DNA of 64,000 nucleotides from Bog-473 sp963726005 (GCA_963726005.1 CAVSAT010000008.1:62001-126000); one strand, 5' to 3'; positions 26,534 to 36,249 are shown, numbered from the stretch's first letter. Numbers and translations: made by a program. The notes: generated by a model not told the origin, from the letters alone.

Positions 26534-27352
26534 GTGACCCCGCTCACGTCCCTGCAGGCTTACCTGGACCGCATCGGGTTGGACGCCGGCAGCGACCCGG
26601 GACTGGCCGAGGTCCACCGGGCCCACGCCACCGGCATCTCGTTCGAGAACTTCGACCCGTTCGCGGGAACGCCGGTCTCGCTCGAGCTGGCCGACCTCGA
26701 GGACAAGATCGTGACCCGGGGCCGCGGTGGCTACTGCTTCGAGCACAACCTCCTCTTCGGGGCCGCCCTGGAGTCACTCGGCGGGATGGAGGTGAGCCCC
26801 ATGCTGGCCCGGGTCCGCATGGGCCCCGAGGGCTCGCCCCGCCCCCTCAACCACCTCCTCCTGCGCGTGACGGACGGGGACGGCACCTGGCTGGCCGACG
26901 TCGGGTTCGGCGGCGGCGGTCTGCTCGACCCGCTTCCCTTCGCTGCCGGCGCCGAGTCCGAGCAAGCGGGCTGGCGCTACCGGCTGGTCGAGGACGGCGC
27001 CGAGCTCGTGCTCCAGGTGTTCCAGGACGGGGGCTGGACCGACATGTACGGCTTCGTCCCCGAGCCGGCGGCGCACGTCGACATCGAGGTGAACAACTGG
27101 TACACGGCCACCCACCCCGAGTCGCCGTTCGTCACCGGCATCATGGTGGGGTTGCGCAGCGCCGACCGCTGCCTCTCCCTCTTCGTCTACGGGCAGCCGG
27201 TGCTGGTGGAGCGTCCCGTCGGTGGGGCGTCCACCCTCGTGGAGGTGCCGCTCGACGAGGTGCCGACGCTGCTGGCCGAACGGTTCGGGATCAAGGGTGT
27301 CGCTCTCGGCGACGACCGGCGCCTGATCTTGCACGCAACCGACGGCGCCTGA
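26534..27352 (+). CDS. nat: Arylamine N-acetyltransferase
   Basis: 272 residues from the GTG at 26534. The Cys-His-Asp catalytic triad is in place: Cys68 in RGRGGYCFEHN, His107 in PLNHLLLRV and Asp122 in WLADVGFGGGG, all matching the family positions. It transfers acetyl from acetyl-CoA to arylamines and hydrazines; in some mycobacteria and rhodococci nat lies near sterol-catabolism genes. Here it stands alone between small-protein genes. Length is the usual 270-280. Confidence 0.93.
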   Translation: MTPLTSLQAYLDRIGLDAGSDPGLAEVHRAHATGISFENFDPFAGTPVSLELADLEDKIVTRGRGGYCFEHNLLFGAALESLGGMEVSPMLARVRMGPEGSPRPLNHLLLRVTDGDGTWLADVGFGGGGLLDPLPFAAGAESEQAGWRYRLVEDGAELVLQVFQDGGWTDMYGFVPEPAAHVDIEVNNWYTATHPESPFVTGIMVGLRSADRCLSLFVYGQPVLVERPVGGASTLVEVPLDEVPTLLAERFGIKGVALGDDRRLILHATDGA

Positions 27353-27371
27353 CCTGCGCCGCCGGCGCACC

Positions 27372-27602
27372 TCATGTCGCCAGGGCGGCGTCCGCCGGAC
27401 GGGCGATGATGTAGATCAGCGCGCCGAGGACCGGGATCAGGAGGATCACGATGGTCCACATCGCCTTGGCCATGCCGTGGTGGTCGCGGCGGCGGAAGTT
27501 GTCGACGAAGCACCAGATGATGAAGAAGACCATCAAGAACACCCCTGCGAACATCAGGAATGTCCAAAACAAGCTGAGCAGCGGCCACGTATAGGCGAGC
27601 AT
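27372..27602 (-). CDS. PLDc_N-type two-helix membrane protein
   Basis: 76 residues, essentially two membrane helices (LFWTFLMFAGVFLMVFFIIW and MWTIVILLIPVLGALIYIIA) joined by FVDNFRRRDHHGMAKA. This matches the membrane part of the proteins at 21344 and 31181 (FRSHDMGGVAKALW and FLGVFVYLIARGG) but lacks the SHOCT tail. Its role is unknown. Confidence 0.8.
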   Translation of the reverse strand: MLAYTWPLLSLFWTFLMFAGVFLMVFFIIWCFVDNFRRRDHHGMAKAMWTIVILLIPVLGALIYIIARPADAALAT

Positions 27603-27720
27603 CTCGAACCTACCTCCCTTGTCTTGCGGGTACCGATCTCAGCCTTGTGGCGTTGATGCAGGACGGATAGGGCCAAAGGTCCCTGGGTCGCGGGACGCGC
27701 CGCACGGGCACGGCCGAGGA

Positions 27721-28371
27721 TCAGCCCACCAGCCCGTAGATGCTCTTGGCCGTCAGATACAGGCCGAGGCCCAGCGACAGGAAGACGATCGTCTGGTCCG
27801 TGTGTGTGTTGATCCACTGGAGCACCCCGTCGAGCGTGGTCTTGACCTTGGCCGGGCGCAGAGCGGCGTAGGTCTCCATGACCAGATAGCTCGCGGTGCA
27901 CCAGATGCAGAAGGCGAACACGCCGAAGTACTCGACGCCGTTGGACAGCTTGGCCTGGGTGATGGTGGCGACACCCGCGGCCACCAGCACCCACGGCTGC
28001 AACAGGAAGCCGAGGCCTGCCGCCGCCAGCGGGTTGATGCGGTCGATGCTCGACATCCACTTCGGCTGCTTCCTCGGCTCCGTGCGGGCGGGCCGGGCGC
28101 GCCGCCGCACGGCGATGAAGACCAGCACGACACCGATCGCCAGCTTCAGCGCCAGCGCCGCCGTGGAGGGCGAGCTCTTCGGAATCAGTGGCTTGCCGCC
28201 CGTGACCAGCACGGTGACGGCCACGATCACCACCAGCGTCAGGAGCCACCCGAGCGTGAACCCGAGGCCCTTGAGCAGTCCTCGCTCGGCCGCCAGCAGC
28301 AGGATCATCGCGGTCAGCGGGATGGGTTCCAAGGTGACGACCAGGCCGATGAGGAATAGGTCCAGGATCAT
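27721..28371 (-). CDS. GAP (Sap)-family membrane transporter
   Basis: 216 residues from the ATG at 28371 with AGGGGAGGG upstream. About six helices: DLFLIGLVVTLEPIPLTAMIL opens the protein, and GLGFLLQPWVLVAAGVATI and FVFLSLGLGLYLTAKSIYG lie later. The family (GPCR-like addressing proteins, including mycobacterial Sap, which helps export sulfolipid-1) fits the helix layout and length. Transport of a glycolipid or small molecule across the membrane is the expected role. It is transcribed alone. Confidence 0.82.
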   Translation of the reverse strand: MILDLFLIGLVVTLEPIPLTAMILLLAAERGLLKGLGFTLGWLLTLVVIVAVTVLVTGGKPLIPKSSPSTAALALKLAIGVVLVFIAVRRRARPARTEPRKQPKWMSSIDRINPLAAAGLGFLLQPWVLVAAGVATITQAKLSNGVEYFGVFAFCIWCTASYLVMETYAALRPAKVKTTLDGVLQWINTHTDQTIVFLSLGLGLYLTAKSIYGLVG

Positions 28372-28498
28372 GGCGTCCCTCCCCTGTCGCCGAGTGGCCA
28401 CGACCGTACTCGTTACGTGTCAATGGCGGCCGGTCCGACGACCACGGCGCGGCACGACGGCGGGCACTTCTCGCACGCCACCAGGCACGAGGTGCGCG

Positions 28499-29977
28499 CT
28501 AGGCCGTCGCGGCCAACCGTGCCCGCACGTCCGTCCCGAGATCAAGCGCGGTCGCCGCTGAAAGGGGCATGCGCTCGGGCAGGGTCACCGTGAGCTCGCC
28601 CCGCTCCACTGACCAGTGGAGCTGCTCGTAGGAGCCGACGAGGCGCACCCGCCGCACGCGCGATCCCTCGATCGCTCGCATCGTGATCCGCCGCGTGGCG
28701 GGCATCCCGAGAACGAGGGCGTACACGCCCTCTCCGCTCTTCGTGAAGCGAACAGGCGTCCCCTCCGTGGTCACCGACTCGGTGATGACCCAGGGCCGGC
28801 TGCCGTAGATTGCCTCGCCGTTGGTGGCCAGCCAGTCCCCCAACCCTCGCAGGGGTGCCTGCTGTTCGTCGGGAATGGTCCCGTCGGGACGCGGGCCCAC
28901 CCCGATGAGCAGGTTGCCGTTCTTCGACACCACGTCGCAGAACATCTGGATGAGTTCGGTGTCGGTGATGATGTCTTCGGGTTGCTCGTGGCGGTTTGCC
29001 CCGAAGGAGTGCCCGACGCCACGGGCCAGCTCCCACTTTCGACCCGAGACGGTGTGCAGGACCTCGTACTCGGGAGTGCGGAAGTCGCAGTGCATCGGGG
29101 TGGCGAAGGTGAGGCGCTTGTTTCGTTCCGGGATGAATCGCCACAGCCACTGCAGCAGGGCCCCGACGCCGCGCACCAACGCATCGGTGAACGCGTTGCG
29201 GGGGAAGTTCGGCTCGCGCCAGCGGTCGTTGACGACTCCCTCCTCCACCGCGTTGTAGTAGTACGCGAAGAGCTCGGCGAGGTTGCCGCCGCTGGGCCAC
29301 GAGATGTCGTTCCACAGCACCGACGGCTGGTAGCGGTCGATGAGTTCCCGGCAGTGCGCCGTGACATAGTCGACGTACCGGCGGCCGTGAGGAACGGCAA
29401 GCACGGCGTCGGCAGGCTTCGAGAGCACTGCGTTGTTGTAGGGCCAGTCGTAGCCGCCCGAGTAGTACAGCCCCATGCGCATCCGCCTGGTGCGGACGGC
29501 TTCGGTCAGGTCGCCGACCAGGTCGCGGCGGGCGTGGTACACGCCCATGGTCGGATGAGCCACGGCGGAGGGCCAGAGGGCGAAGCCGTCATGGTGCTTG
29601 GTCGTGAGCACGACGTAACGGGCACCCGCAGCCTGGCAGAGGTCGGCGATGCCGTCGAGGTTGGCCCCATCCGAGGCGTCGTTGAACGTTTTGACGAAAT
29701 TCCGGTAGGGATAGTCGTTCCCGTAGACCTCAGCGTGGTGGCGCTGGGTCGGGCTGCCCTTGATCTGCATCGAGTTGAGGTACCACTCGGCGTAGGGGTT
29801 TTCCCGCAGCATCCGCTTGGGGCCATCCTTGACGAGCAGCTCCTGGATGTTGGGCACGCGCGGTGCCCAGCCGGGCACCGAATAGAGGCCCCAGTGCAAG
29901 AAGATCCCCAACTTGGCGTCGTCGTACCAGACCGGCACCCGGTGGGTGCGAACGGACTCCCATGTCGCCTCATACAT
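28499..29977 (-). CDS. Alpha-L-fucosidase (GH29)
   Basis: 492 residues. GH29 features in order: WYDDAKLGIFLHWGLYSVPGW (substrate loop with the FxHWG motif), ARYVVLTTKHHDGFALWPS (TKHHDGF), RTRRMRMGLYYSGGYDWPY, VLWNDISWPSGG (nucleophile Asp in WxD) and NGNLLIGVGPRPDGTIP. It removes terminal L-fucose from glycans by a retaining mechanism. No signal peptide is evident, so it may act on imported oligosaccharides. The ATG at 29977 gives the family N-terminus, but its ribosome-binding site is weak. Confidence 0.9.
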   Translation of the reverse strand: MYEATWESVRTHRVPVWYDDAKLGIFLHWGLYSVPGWAPRVPNIQELLVKDGPKRMLRENPYAEWYLNSMQIKGSPTQRHHAEVYGNDYPYRNFVKTFNDASDGANLDGIADLCQAAGARYVVLTTKHHDGFALWPSAVAHPTMGVYHARRDLVGDLTEAVRTRRMRMGLYYSGGYDWPYNNAVLSKPADAVLAVPHGRRYVDYVTAHCRELIDRYQPSVLWNDISWPSGGNLAELFAYYYNAVEEGVVNDRWREPNFPRNAFTDALVRGVGALLQWLWRFIPERNKRLTFATPMHCDFRTPEYEVLHTVSGRKWELARGVGHSFGANRHEQPEDIITDTELIQMFCDVVSKNGNLLIGVGPRPDGTIPDEQQAPLRGLGDWLATNGEAIYGSRPWVITESVTTEGTPVRFTKSGEGVYALVLGMPATRRITMRAIEGSRVRRVRLVGSYEQLHWSVERGELTVTLPERMPLSAATALDLGTDVRARLAATA

Positions 29978-30244
29978 GGCGATTGGGATTTCGCATGTGG
30001 AGGGTCCGCCTTGCCAACATGTCGCGTGCAATGTACCCACACGCCGCACTGTGCACGGCCGTGGGGCGGCCCAGCACGCCGTCTGGGCGTTCCATGACGG
30101 CGTATCGGCGCGCCACGGGTGCGCCTTGACCTCCACGAAGTGCCCACCCCGGCCGGCGGGCCCTTCTGACCTGTTCCGATTGGCCGCGTGGCCCGGCTGC
30201 GTCGGGCCCGGCCAGCTGGCGATTCCTCGTAGTCTCATGGGCTC
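29978..30244. other. Divergent intergenic region between the fucosidase and LLM genes
   Basis: This 267-bp spacer separates the leftward fucosidase from the rightward LLM oxidoreductase and should contain both promoters. I found no gene and no strong inverted repeat in it. Confidence 0.5.
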
Positions 30245-31138
30245 ATGACTTCCCTCCTCGAGTTCTGGGTCTTCCTCCCACAGATGCGCCTGACGATGGA
30301 GCAGATGGTGGAACGGGCGCAGGCCGCAGAGGCGGCGGGGTTCGGGGGCGTTGCCGGCATGGACCACCTGGCGCCGCCCTTGGCCGAGGCGTCGCCGATG
30401 TACGACGCCATGATCACGAACGCGTGGCTGGCGGCGCGAACCGAGCGCCTCAACGTCGGATCGCTCGTGCTGTGCGACTCGTTCCGGCATCCGGCGGTGC
30501 TGGCCCGCGAGGCGGTCACTCTCGACCACAGTTCCGCTGGTCGCTTCGAGCTCGGGATCGGGTGGGGATCGGTGGCCCGGGAATTCGAGACCTTCGGCGT
30601 CGGATCAACCGAGCCGCGGGTCCGGGTGGGCCGGCTCAAGGAGACTCTCGAGATCCTGCGCTCCCTGTGGGCGGGCGAGATCCTCGACTACGAGGGCGAG
30701 TACTTCACGCTGCGGCAGGCGCAGCAGCAGCCCAGGCCGCTTGGCACCATCCCGATCGTCATCGGCGGCGCGGGCAAGCGGACGATGGAGCTGGTCGCGG
30801 CGCATGCCGACTGGTGGAACGTCCACATCGGCATCCTCGACAAGCTCGACGAGATGCGCCCGCTGGCGGGGACGGCGCGCTGTTCGCTGCAGGTCCAGGT
30901 CGCCCTGGTCCCCGCCGAGGCCCAGCGGGCGGAGATCGCAGCGACGGCGCGCCGCCGCTTCGGCGAGACGCCGATCGTGGGAACAGCACCAGAGCTCGTC
31001 GACTCCTTCGGGTCACTCGCCAACCGGGGCGTGGAGCGGGTCTACGTCTGGTTCTGCGACTTCGCGCCGCCGGACACACTCGCTGCGTTCGGGGAACAGG
31101 TCATCGGTCACTTCGCAACGAACGACCTCCAACCCTGA
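30245..31138 (+). CDS. LLM-class (luciferase-like) F420-dependent oxidoreductase
   Basis: 297 residues. The bacterial luciferase-like TIM barrel starts EFWVFLPQMRLTMEQMVERA, has GRFELGIGWG after LDHSSA, and WAGEILDYEGEYFTL with later PIVIGGAGKRTMELVA. In actinobacteria this subfamily usually uses F420H2 or FMNH2. The substrate is unknown. It is a single gene on its own promoter. Confidence 0.88.
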   Translation: MTSLLEFWVFLPQMRLTMEQMVERAQAAEAAGFGGVAGMDHLAPPLAEASPMYDAMITNAWLAARTERLNVGSLVLCDSFRHPAVLAREAVTLDHSSAGRFELGIGWGSVAREFETFGVGSTEPRVRVGRLKETLEILRSLWAGEILDYEGEYFTLRQAQQQPRPLGTIPIVIGGAGKRTMELVAAHADWWNVHIGILDKLDEMRPLAGTARCSLQVQVALVPAEAQRAEIAATARRRFGETPIVGTAPELVDSFGSLANRGVERVYVWFCDFAPPDTLAAFGEQVIGHFATNDLQP

Positions 31139-31180
31139 CGCCACCGACGCGCCGCCGCACGCCCGGCGGCCAGCGCCTTC

Positions 31181-31597
31181 CTAGGTGCTGGCGAGGAGCT
31201 TGGCCTTCTGCGCCTCGAACTCGGCGTCCGTGAGGACGCCCTGCGACTTGAGGTCGGCCAGCTTGGCCAGCTGCGAGGCCGCATCGGCGCCGGACGTGCC
31301 CGCGGCCTCTCGCACGTACTGATCGAACGCCTTCTGCTGGTCCGCCGCCTGCTGCGCCTGTCGCTCGTGCATCTTCCCACCGCGGGCAATCAGGTACACG
31401 AAGACGCCCAGGAAGGGCAGGACGATGATGAAGATGACCCACAGCGCCTTGGCCACACCACCCATGTCGTGGCTGCGGAAGACATCCATGAACACCATGA
31501 TCAGCAGCCAGATCCAGATGATGAAAAGGAAGAAGTACAGCATCGTCAGGAAGAAATCGAGGATCGGATATTGGTAACTGGCTGCAAGCATCAGCAA
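31181..31597 (-). CDS. PLDc_N plus SHOCT small membrane protein (paralogue)
   Basis: 138 residues, very similar to the protein at 21344-21754. Shared stretches include TMLYFFLFIIWIWLLI and RSHDMGGVAKALWVIF, the second helix PFLGVFVYLIARGGKMHER and the SHOCT tail QLAKLADLKSQGVLTDAEF. The similarity points to a gene duplication or a shared regulon. It is convergent with the LLM gene (43-bp gap). Role unknown. Confidence 0.85.
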   Translation of the reverse strand: MLMLAASYQYPILDFFLTMLYFFLFIIWIWLLIMVFMDVFRSHDMGGVAKALWVIFIIVLPFLGVFVYLIARGGKMHERQAQQAADQQKAFDQYVREAAGTSGADAASQLAKLADLKSQGVLTDAEFEAQKAKLLAST

Positions 31598-31990
31598 CTC
31601 TCCTTGTGGTCCGTGGTCGGCGAGTACCCCGCCCCTGCAAGTGCCTTGTTTAGTCCGGATACCCCGACCAGCGCTGGGATGCCCCCGGCCCCTCCGAACT
31701 GGGCCTGACCCGCAGCGAGCTCCTCGTGCGGCGGGACCTCTTCATGGCGGGCCGCAGCCTCCGCCGCGCGGAAGGGTCGATGGTCGCCAGGTTCCGGATC
31801 TGGCCGACACGGGCGATGCAGCACCCGGGTGATCGTCACCGTCGATGGCGCGGGGCCACGGGCAACCGGATGGCAACCGCTAAGGGGTGAGCATCGACCG
31901 AAATTGGACTGTGACGTGGTATCAAAGGCGGGTAACACATTGCTGAAGCCAGGTCTGCATGACGCAGGGACGGCGAGGGGGCGACGACAG
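31598..31990. other. Intergenic region before the GGDEF-EAL gene
   Basis: About 390 bp separate the leftward PLDc_N/SHOCT gene from the rightward c-di-GMP gene. The first ~230 bp hold no convincing gene in either direction. In-frame alternative starts of the GGDEF-EAL gene lie at 31829 and 31916, so part of this stretch may be its N-terminus. I see no operator or RNA structure I would name. Confidence 0.4.
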
Positions 31991-34510
31991 GTGCCACACG
32001 CGGGAGCGCCTGAAGCGACGAGCGCGCCGACGGGCGCATCGACACTCGACGAGGTGGGCCTCCTGGTCCACGTCTTCTTGCACCTGCCCGACGGCATCGT
32101 CATGGTCGACGCGGCGGGGAACGTCGTCTGGGGCAACCCATCCGCCGAGCGCATGTTCGGGCGCTCACTGGCGGATTGGCAGGGTCAGTCGGGCCTCGCC
32201 CTGGTGCACCCCGACGACCAGGAGTTCGTGCTGCGCTCCCTCGCGAGCGTGCAGGACAAGGATGTCGGGACACCCATTGAGATCCGGATCAAGTCGGCGT
32301 CGGGATGGCGCCTGGTCGAGATCGTGGGAACCACAGCGGACTGGTTGGGACAGAGCGTCGTCCTGCTGTGCCTGCGCGACCTCACCGACCGGCGCCGGTT
32401 CGAGCTCGCCGGAGGGCGCGAGGCCCGCTTCCGGTCGCTCGTGCACAACGCGGGCTCCGTGATCATGCTGGTGTCGTCCGAGGGGATCCTCGAGTCGGTG
32501 TCGGGCGCGATGACGCGACTCCTCGGACACGACCCCGAGCTTCTGGAACACCGACCACTAGCCGACATCATCGCGGAGCGCGATCGCTCCGAGTTCGACG
32601 CTGCTCTGGCCGCGGCCCGCACGGGCACAGTACCGGGACGTCCCGTCGCCGTCCGGGTCGGCCTGCTTCGCCACGACGGCGCCGCCGCGGTCCCGTTCGA
32701 GCTCAGCATCGTGAACCTGTTGGACGACCCGATCGTGGAGGGCCTCGTGATCTCCGCCCACGACGCCACCGCACAGGTGTGCGCCGAGCTCGAGCTCAGC
32801 GAGGCCCTCTCGCTCCTCACTGCGACGTTGGACTCCACCGCAGACGGCATCCTCGTGGTCGACACCGCGGGGAAAATCACCAGTTTCAATCGCCGCTTCG
32901 CAGAGATCTGGCAGCTCCCCGACGACATCCTCACCTCAGGGGATGCGACGGCAGCTCTTCATTTCGTCATCGGCCAAATGGCCAACCCCGAGACGTTCCA
33001 GACCAAGGTGGAGGAGCTCTACGCCAAGCAGGAGATCGAGAGCTTCGACACCATCGAGTTCAAGGACGGCCGCGTCGTCGAACGCGAGTCGAGGCCCCAG
33101 CGCGTCGACGGCAAGACCGTCGGGCGGGTGTGGAGCTTCCGCGACGTCACCGATCAGAAGCGGCTGGAAGAGGAGCTGGCGTACCGGGCCTTCCACGACT
33201 CTTTGACCGGGCTGGCCAACAAGGCGCTCTTCCAGGACCGCCTCGACCACGCGCTGGCGCGCCTGGAGCGGACCAGCTCGCATCTCGCTGTCCTCTTCCT
33301 CGATCTGGACGACTTCAAGACGGTGAACGACAGCCTTGGGCACCGTGAGGGGGATCAGCTCCTGCGCCGGGTGGCGACGACGCTGGTCGGGTGTCTGGGC
33401 GTGTCGGACACCGCGGCGCGACTCGGTGGCGACGAGTTCGCCGTCCTCGTCGAGGACGTGCACTCCCAGAACACGATCACGGCGGTGGCCCAGCGCATAC
33501 TGGACGCGCTGAGACCGCCCGTACGCCTGGCGGGCAAGTCCGTCAGCTCGGCCGTGAGCATCGGCATCGCGTACAACGAGCCCGGCACCACCAGCGAGCA
33601 GCTGCTGCGCAATGCGGACATCGCCATGTACAAGGCCAAGGCCCTCGGGAAGAACAGGTTCGAGGTCTTCGCCGACGAGATGCACGCCTCGGTCCTGGCG
33701 CGCCTCGAGTTGGAGGAGGAACTACGTGAAGCGATCCGCGAGGGCGACCTCGCGGTGCACTACCAGCCCATCATGGATCTCAACGCGCACAGCGTGGTCG
33801 GGCTGGAGGCGCTGGTCCGGTGGTCACACCCGACGCAAGGCCTGGTTGGTCCCGGCGTATTCGTGCCGCTGGCCGAGGAGCTGGGTCTCATCGGAGAGAT
33901 CGACTCCTTCGTGTTGCGTTCGGCGTGCCGCCAGGCGCGGCAATGGCGTGACGAATATCTCGGCCGACCGGACCTCATCATCAGCGTGAACGTGTCGGCC
34001 CGCCAGCTGGTCGATCCGTCGCTGGCGCCCCGGATCGCCGCCGAAGTTGAAGAGTGCGCCTTCGATCCCAGGTCGTTGATCCTCGAGATCACGGAGAGCG
34101 CGATGCTCACCGACAACGACGTGACCGTGGACAACCTGACGGCACTGCGGGCCCTCGGGATGCGCATTGCGCTGGACGACTTCGGCACGGGCTACTCGTC
34201 GTTCTCCCACCTGGACCGGCTGCAGATCGATATCGTCAAGATCGACAAGTCCTTCGTACAGGCGCTGGGCTCCCCGGGGGACGGCCGGGGCCTGGCGGCG
34301 GCGATCGTGCAGCTGGCCCGGACCCTCGGCTACCGGGTCATTGCCGAGGGGGTCGAGGAAGCGGATCAGGCCGAAAGCCTGCGCGCGCTCGGGTGCGGCC
34401 TGGCCCAGGGGTACCACTTCTGCAAGCCGCTGGACGCCAAGGCCACCGGACTGTTACTCGGTTCGTACGACTCGCTGGTGCCGATGCTCGAGCGTCGCCG
34501 GAGCGCCTGA
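31991..34510 (+). CDS. PAS-containing diguanylate cyclase/phosphodiesterase (GGDEF-EAL)
   Basis: About 839 residues from the GTG at 31991, with AGGGGG 9 nt upstream; GTGs at 31829 and 31916 are in-frame alternatives. It has three PAS-like sensor segments (about 25-135, 145-265, 275-395), then GGDEF (about 405-560) with intact ARLGGDEFAVLVED and EAL (about 570-825) with GLEALVRWSH, DDFGTGYSSF and VIAEGVEE. The RxxD inhibitory site before GGDEF is GVSD, so product inhibition may be lost. It would make and break c-di-GMP in response to PAS-sensed signals. No membrane segment is visible; it is cytosolic. Confidence 0.93.
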   Translation: MPHAGAPEATSAPTGASTLDEVGLLVHVFLHLPDGIVMVDAAGNVVWGNPSAERMFGRSLADWQGQSGLALVHPDDQEFVLRSLASVQDKDVGTPIEIRIKSASGWRLVEIVGTTADWLGQSVVLLCLRDLTDRRRFELAGGREARFRSLVHNAGSVIMLVSSEGILESVSGAMTRLLGHDPELLEHRPLADIIAERDRSEFDAALAAARTGTVPGRPVAVRVGLLRHDGAAAVPFELSIVNLLDDPIVEGLVISAHDATAQVCAELELSEALSLLTATLDSTADGILVVDTAGKITSFNRRFAEIWQLPDDILTSGDATAALHFVIGQMANPETFQTKVEELYAKQEIESFDTIEFKDGRVVERESRPQRVDGKTVGRVWSFRDVTDQKRLEEELAYRAFHDSLTGLANKALFQDRLDHALARLERTSSHLAVLFLDLDDFKTVNDSLGHREGDQLLRRVATTLVGCLGVSDTAARLGGDEFAVLVEDVHSQNTITAVAQRILDALRPPVRLAGKSVSSAVSIGIAYNEPGTTSEQLLRNADIAMYKAKALGKNRFEVFADEMHASVLARLELEEELREAIREGDLAVHYQPIMDLNAHSVVGLEALVRWSHPTQGLVGPGVFVPLAEELGLIGEIDSFVLRSACRQARQWRDEYLGRPDLIISVNVSARQLVDPSLAPRIAAEVEECAFDPRSLILEITESAMLTDNDVTVDNLTALRALGMRIALDDFGTGYSSFSHLDRLQIDIVKIDKSFVQALGSPGDGRGLAAAIVQLARTLGYRVIAEGVEEADQAESLRALGCGLAQGYHFCKPLDAKATGLLLGSYDSLVPMLERRRSA

Positions 34511-34571
34511 CCCGTACCTCACCTCCACGACCATCCGGGGGCTTCCCGCGCCGATGGGACAACATGGAGGC

Positions 34572-35453
34572 ATGCGGATAGCGGTTCGGGCCGTCATCGC
34601 CCTCGCTGCGCTGGCGACCGCCCTCCTCCCGGGTATGGCTGAGGCCCGCACGGCGGCACCCACCTACTACGTGTCGCTCGGCGACTCGTACTCGGTCGGG
34701 TACCAACCCGGGCTGGGATCCACGCCCGGCTACACCGTCTACGTGGCCAGGCGGACGCACCTGACCCTGGCCAACTTCGGCTGCGCCGGGGCCACCACCA
34801 CGTCCGTCCTCGACACGATCGGATGTCCCGCCGTCCTGCCCCACACCCGGGGCGGGATGGCCTACCCGACGACGACACAGGTCGCCGCGGCCGAAGCCTT
34901 TCTCACCACCCATCGCGGGCACATCGGGCTCATCACGGTCACCATCGGGGGCAACGACGTGACCTCGTGCGTGTACAAACCCAATCCCATCAGCTGTGTG
35001 GGCGCGGCAGTGAGCGGCATCACGACGAACGTGACGGCGCTGGCGTCGGACCTGCGCGCCGCGGCGGGCCCGGGAGTCCCCATCATCGGCCTGACCTACC
35101 CAGACGTCATCCTGGGCACCTACGTCTTCCCCAGCCGGTCGCCCACCGCGGCCGCGACGTCGCTGGCCAATTTGTCGGTGGTGGCCTTCAAGTCGCTCAT
35201 CAACCCGGCGCTGTCCCAGGCCTACGCGCACTCAGGGGGGTCGTTCGTGGACGTCACGGCCGCCACGGGTGCCTACACGTCGCTCAACCGCACCGTGCGC
35301 ACGACGGCGTACGGGACGATCCCGGCACCAGTGGCCACCGTCTGCGCCCTCACCTGGTTCTGCGCCAGGGGGGATATCCACGCCAAGACGCCCGGCTACA
35401 CCCTTATCGGGAAGCTGGTCGTCGCGCGCTACGCGGTCCTGCGGCGGGCCTAG
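34572..35453 (+). CDS. Secreted SGNH/GDSL hydrolase
   Basis: 293 residues. A signal peptide (IAVRAVIALAALATALLPGMAEA) precedes the SGNH core: YYVSLGDSYSVGYQ (catalytic Ser), TVTIGGNDVTSC (oxyanion Asn) and GDIHAKTPGYTLIG at the end (Asp/His). Cys pairs suggest disulfides, as in Streptomyces-type secreted lipases and esterases. It probably cleaves lipid or acetyl esters outside the cell. It starts 61 bp after the GGDEF-EAL gene. Confidence 0.87.
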   Translation: MRIAVRAVIALAALATALLPGMAEARTAAPTYYVSLGDSYSVGYQPGLGSTPGYTVYVARRTHLTLANFGCAGATTTSVLDTIGCPAVLPHTRGGMAYPTTTQVAAAEAFLTTHRGHIGLITVTIGGNDVTSCVYKPNPISCVGAAVSGITTNVTALASDLRAAAGPGVPIIGLTYPDVILGTYVFPSRSPTAAATSLANLSVVAFKSLINPALSQAYAHSGGSFVDVTAATGAYTSLNRTVRTTAYGTIPAPVATVCALTWFCARGDIHAKTPGYTLIGKLVVARYAVLRRA

Positions 35454-35499
35454 CACCGGCAGGTCTGGACGAACCACGCCGGCCTGGCGAGACTGGGTC

Positions 35500-36249
35500 A
35501 TGGCCCTCATCGTCCTCGTCCACGGCGCCTTCAACGAATTGCGGGGACCGCGTGAACTCCACGCTCGCTGGGTCCCCGCCCTGCGCGACGGCCTCTGGAG
35601 CGCGGGCACCGACGTCGAGCCCGACAACGTGGCTGTCTCCTTCTACGGCGACCTCTTCCGGCACGACCCCGAGTCCGAGCAGGCACCCGACGAGGTGGCG
35701 CGCGCCGGGGTTGCCGACATGCTCCACGAGACGCTCGGGGACGACATGCTGGCCACCCTCTCCCAAGCCGCAGGCAAGGCGACATTCGAGCGCACGGTGG
35801 ACCTGGTCGGCACGCTGATGACCAAGCCCGATCTGCAACGGGAGGTCCAGCGCCGGGTGGCCGAGACGGTGCGACCCGACACCCGGATCATCGTCGCCCA
35901 CTCCCTCGGCACCTTCGTCACCTACAACGCGCTCGTGGCCCACCCGGAGTGGGAGATCGACACCTTCGTGACGTTGGGCTCCCCCCTCGGGGCATCGATG
36001 CTCGTGCAGACGATGGTCCGCCGCGACGAGGACGGCGCCCCGTCCTGGCCCGGCTCGGTCAAGCACTGGGTCAACATTGCCGCCGTCGGCGACCACGCCT
36101 GCGCCGAACCCCGACTCTCGACCATCTTCGGTGACCGCGTCGTCGACCGCCTGGTCGACAACGGGCACCGGGCCCACGACCCGCAGCCCTACATGAACAA
36201 CCGGACCACCGGCTCGGTGCTGGCGGAGGCCATCGCCCGCTCGCGCTGA
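35500..36249 (+). CDS. Alpha/beta hydrolase
   Basis: 249 residues from the ATG at 35500. The fold is marked by ALIVLVHGAFNEL (oxyanion HG), the nucleophile elbow IIVAHSLGTFVTYNAL and the late VDNGHRAHDPQPYM, which may supply the catalytic His. The TLGSPLG segment after the nucleophile is typical of serine hydrolases that act on lipids or proteins. No signal peptide, so it acts inside the cell. It is 46 bp after the GDSL gene and could be co-transcribed. Confidence 0.8.
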   Translation: MALIVLVHGAFNELRGPRELHARWVPALRDGLWSAGTDVEPDNVAVSFYGDLFRHDPESEQAPDEVARAGVADMLHETLGDDMLATLSQAAGKATFERTVDLVGTLMTKPDLQREVQRRVAETVRPDTRIIVAHSLGTFVTYNALVAHPEWEIDTFVTLGSPLGASMLVQTMVRRDEDGAPSWPGSVKHWVNIAAVGDHACAEPRLSTIFGDRVVDRLVDNGHRAHDPQPYMNNRTTGSVLAEAIARSR

